Assembly: GCF_002101555.1 (NCBI RefSeq)
Contig: NZ_LQOL01000042.1
Location: forward strand, 62,001 to 126,000
Direction: 5' to 3'
Length of the DNA stretch: 64,000 nt
Source of the DNA: Mycolicibacterium canariasense
Lineage (GTDB): Bacteria; Actinomycetota; Actinomycetes; Mycobacteriales; Mycobacteriaceae
Shown: positions 63,112 to 64,000 of the stretch, one piece after another
Numbering within the stretch: the stretch's first letter is position 1
How the letters are laid out: every line of letters begins with the position of its first letter
Made by a program: the position numbers and the translations under genes
Notes under the pieces: generated by a model
Database searches by the model: none
Seen by the model: only the letters and a program-made list of their open reading frames with translations
What the model was told of the DNA's origin: nothing

Positions 63112-64000
63112 GTGCCGGCGTACGCGCTGGCGCTGGCCCTGCTCGTCACCGGTCCGCTGCTGGGACCGGGTTATCTGCTGCTGCGCGACGCGGTGTCCAC
63201 CCCGCGGTCGTATCTGTCCGATGCCGCGCTCGGTTTGTCCGAGGCCGCCCCGCGCGCGCTGCCGCAGGACTTCCTGGTCGCCGTCGTGTCGACCGTGATC
63301 GATGGCGGGGTGCTGGTCAAGGTCCTGCTGGTGGCCGGGCTGTGGCTGGCCGGCTGGGGTGCGGCCCGCCTGGTGGCGGTGCTGCTGCCGGCGACCGGGG
63401 TGGCCGGTCAGGGCGTGGCGGTGACGCTGGCGATCTGGAATCCCTATGTCGCCGAACGCTTGTTGCAGGGGCACTGGAGCCTGCTGGTCGGGTACGGCTG
63501 CCTGCCCTGGGTGGCGTCGGCGGCCCTGCGGAAGAGTTGGCCCGCGCTGGTGTTCTGGCTGGCCCTGGCGGGCCTGACCCCGACGGGGCTGATGCTGGCG
63601 GCGGTGGTGGCGCTGGTGTGCGCGCGGGGATGGCGCTCGGTGGGGGTGACGCTGGCCGCGTCGGCGGGTGCCGCGCTGCCGTGGCTGACGGCGTCGGTGG
63701 TGGCCGGGTCGCTGTCGGGCTCGGCCAGTGGCGGGGTTCGGGCGTTCGCCGCGCGCGCCGAGCCCGGGTTGGGGACGCTGGGCAGCTTGGCCGGTCTCGG
63801 CGGAATCTGGAACGGGCAGGCGATGCCCGGTTCGCGGACAACGCTTTTCGCCGTGGTGGCGACGGTCGTACTGGTTGCGGTGGTCGCGGTCGGGCTTCCG
63901 GTGGTGCTGCGGGTCCGGGCGGCCCGACCACTGCTGGTGCTGGCCGTGGTCGCGGTGGTGCTGCCGGCGCTGGCGGCGACCGGGCCCGGTCTGGCGTTGC
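63112..64000 (+). CDS. Polytopic membrane protein, Rv0226c-like (truncated by window end)
   Basis: The frame from GTG 63112 stays open to the window end (296 codons). It begins MPAYALALALLVTGPLLGPGYLLLRD and continues with AVSTPRSYLSDAALG and IWNPYVAERLLQGHWSLL, alternating hydrophobic helices and short loops as in Rv0226c, a conserved mycobacterial membrane protein that follows the DUF3068 gene. The NPYVAERLLQGHW loop resembles GT-C-type glycosyltransferase loops, but a catalytic assignment is not possible. GTG 63112 is the first usual start after the upstream stop; a rarer CTG at 63091 is possible. Confidence 0.78.
   Translation, partial: MPAYALALALLVTGPLLGPGYLLLRDAVSTPRSYLSDAALGLSEAAPRALPQDFLVAVVSTVIDGGVLVKVLLVAGLWLAGWGAARLVAVLLPATGVAGQGVAVTLAIWNPYVAERLLQGHWSLLVGYGCLPWVASAALRKSWPALVFWLALAGLTPTGLMLAAVVALVCARGWRSVGVTLAASAGAALPWLTASVVAGSLSGSASGGVRAFAARAEPGLGTLGSLAGLGGIWNGQAMPGSRTTLFAVVATVVLVAVVAVGLPVVLRVRAARPLLVLAVVAVVLPALAATGPGLAL

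Overview
The window is chromosomal DNA of a non-tuberculous, probably rapidly growing Mycobacterium (Mycolicibacterium type). The evidence is the high GC content, frequent GTG/TTG starts, MmpL/PapA/FAAL/PKS lipid genes, and homologues of M. tuberculosis Rv0236c-Rv0244c and Rv0226c-Rv0228, including AftD, the Rv0236A-like peptide, LpqI, HtdX, FabG4, FadA2 and FadE5. Names and comparisons rest on memory of these families; no database was searched.

Region 1 (1-14.8 kb) is an exopolysaccharide island that is visibly less GC-rich than the rest. It encodes a polyprenyl-phosphate sugar transferase (cut by the window edge), three glycosyltransferases, a polysaccharide pyruvyl transferase, a Wzy-like polymerase/ligase, a Wzx-like flippase, a GH5-like lipoprotein, a Tat lipoprotein and a small coupled protein. 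This is a near-complete Wzx/Wzy set. An intact fatty acyl-AMP ligase (FAAL) lies inside it. The right edge of the island holds a 66-bp remnant of a second FAAL 3' end.

Region 2 (14.8-35 kb) matches the trehalose polyphleate (TPP) locus: a PE-PPE-domain acyltransferase/hydrolase, MmpL10-like exporter and PapA3-like acyltransferase on the minus strand, divergent from a 3625-residue bimodular PKS. A DapB-like oxidoreductase and FadE5 follow. The PKS architecture (KS-AT-KR-ACP then KS-AT-DH-ER-KR-ACP, both ATs malonyl-type) fits the polyphleic acid repeat of one double bond per four carbons. The FAAL remnant sits where fadD23 would be expected beside PE, so the island appears to split fadD23 from the rest of the locus.

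Region 3 (35-40.4 kb) is accessory: a DUF559 gene between direct repeats, a tandem ClpP pair in which one copy lacks the catalytic serine, a convergent ClgR/PopR-like regulator ending in Leu-Ala-Ala, an F420-type oxidoreductase, a TDT transporter, a short repeat cluster and a collapsed MPT64-family pseudogene.

Region 4 (40.4-44.6 kb) is the fadA2 / fabG4-htdX divergon plus a TetR gene. A palindrome between fadA2 and fabG4 resembles one at the fadE5 promoter. Region 5 (44.6-52.9 kb) is a putative gamma-glutamyl-amine module: RpiR regulator, class-II glutamine amidohydrolase, glutamine-synthetase-like ligase, APC permease, amidohydrolase and Orn/Lys/Arg-type decarboxylase, followed by an alcohol dehydrogenase. 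Region 6 (52.9-64 kb) is envelope core: LpqI, the Rv0236A-like peptide, AftD, a ferredoxin-type reductase paired with a PF10118 protein, an acyltransferase-3, a DUF3068 protein and the start of an Rv0226c-like membrane protein cut by the window end. No tRNA, rRNA, CRISPR array, transposase or integrase was recognised.
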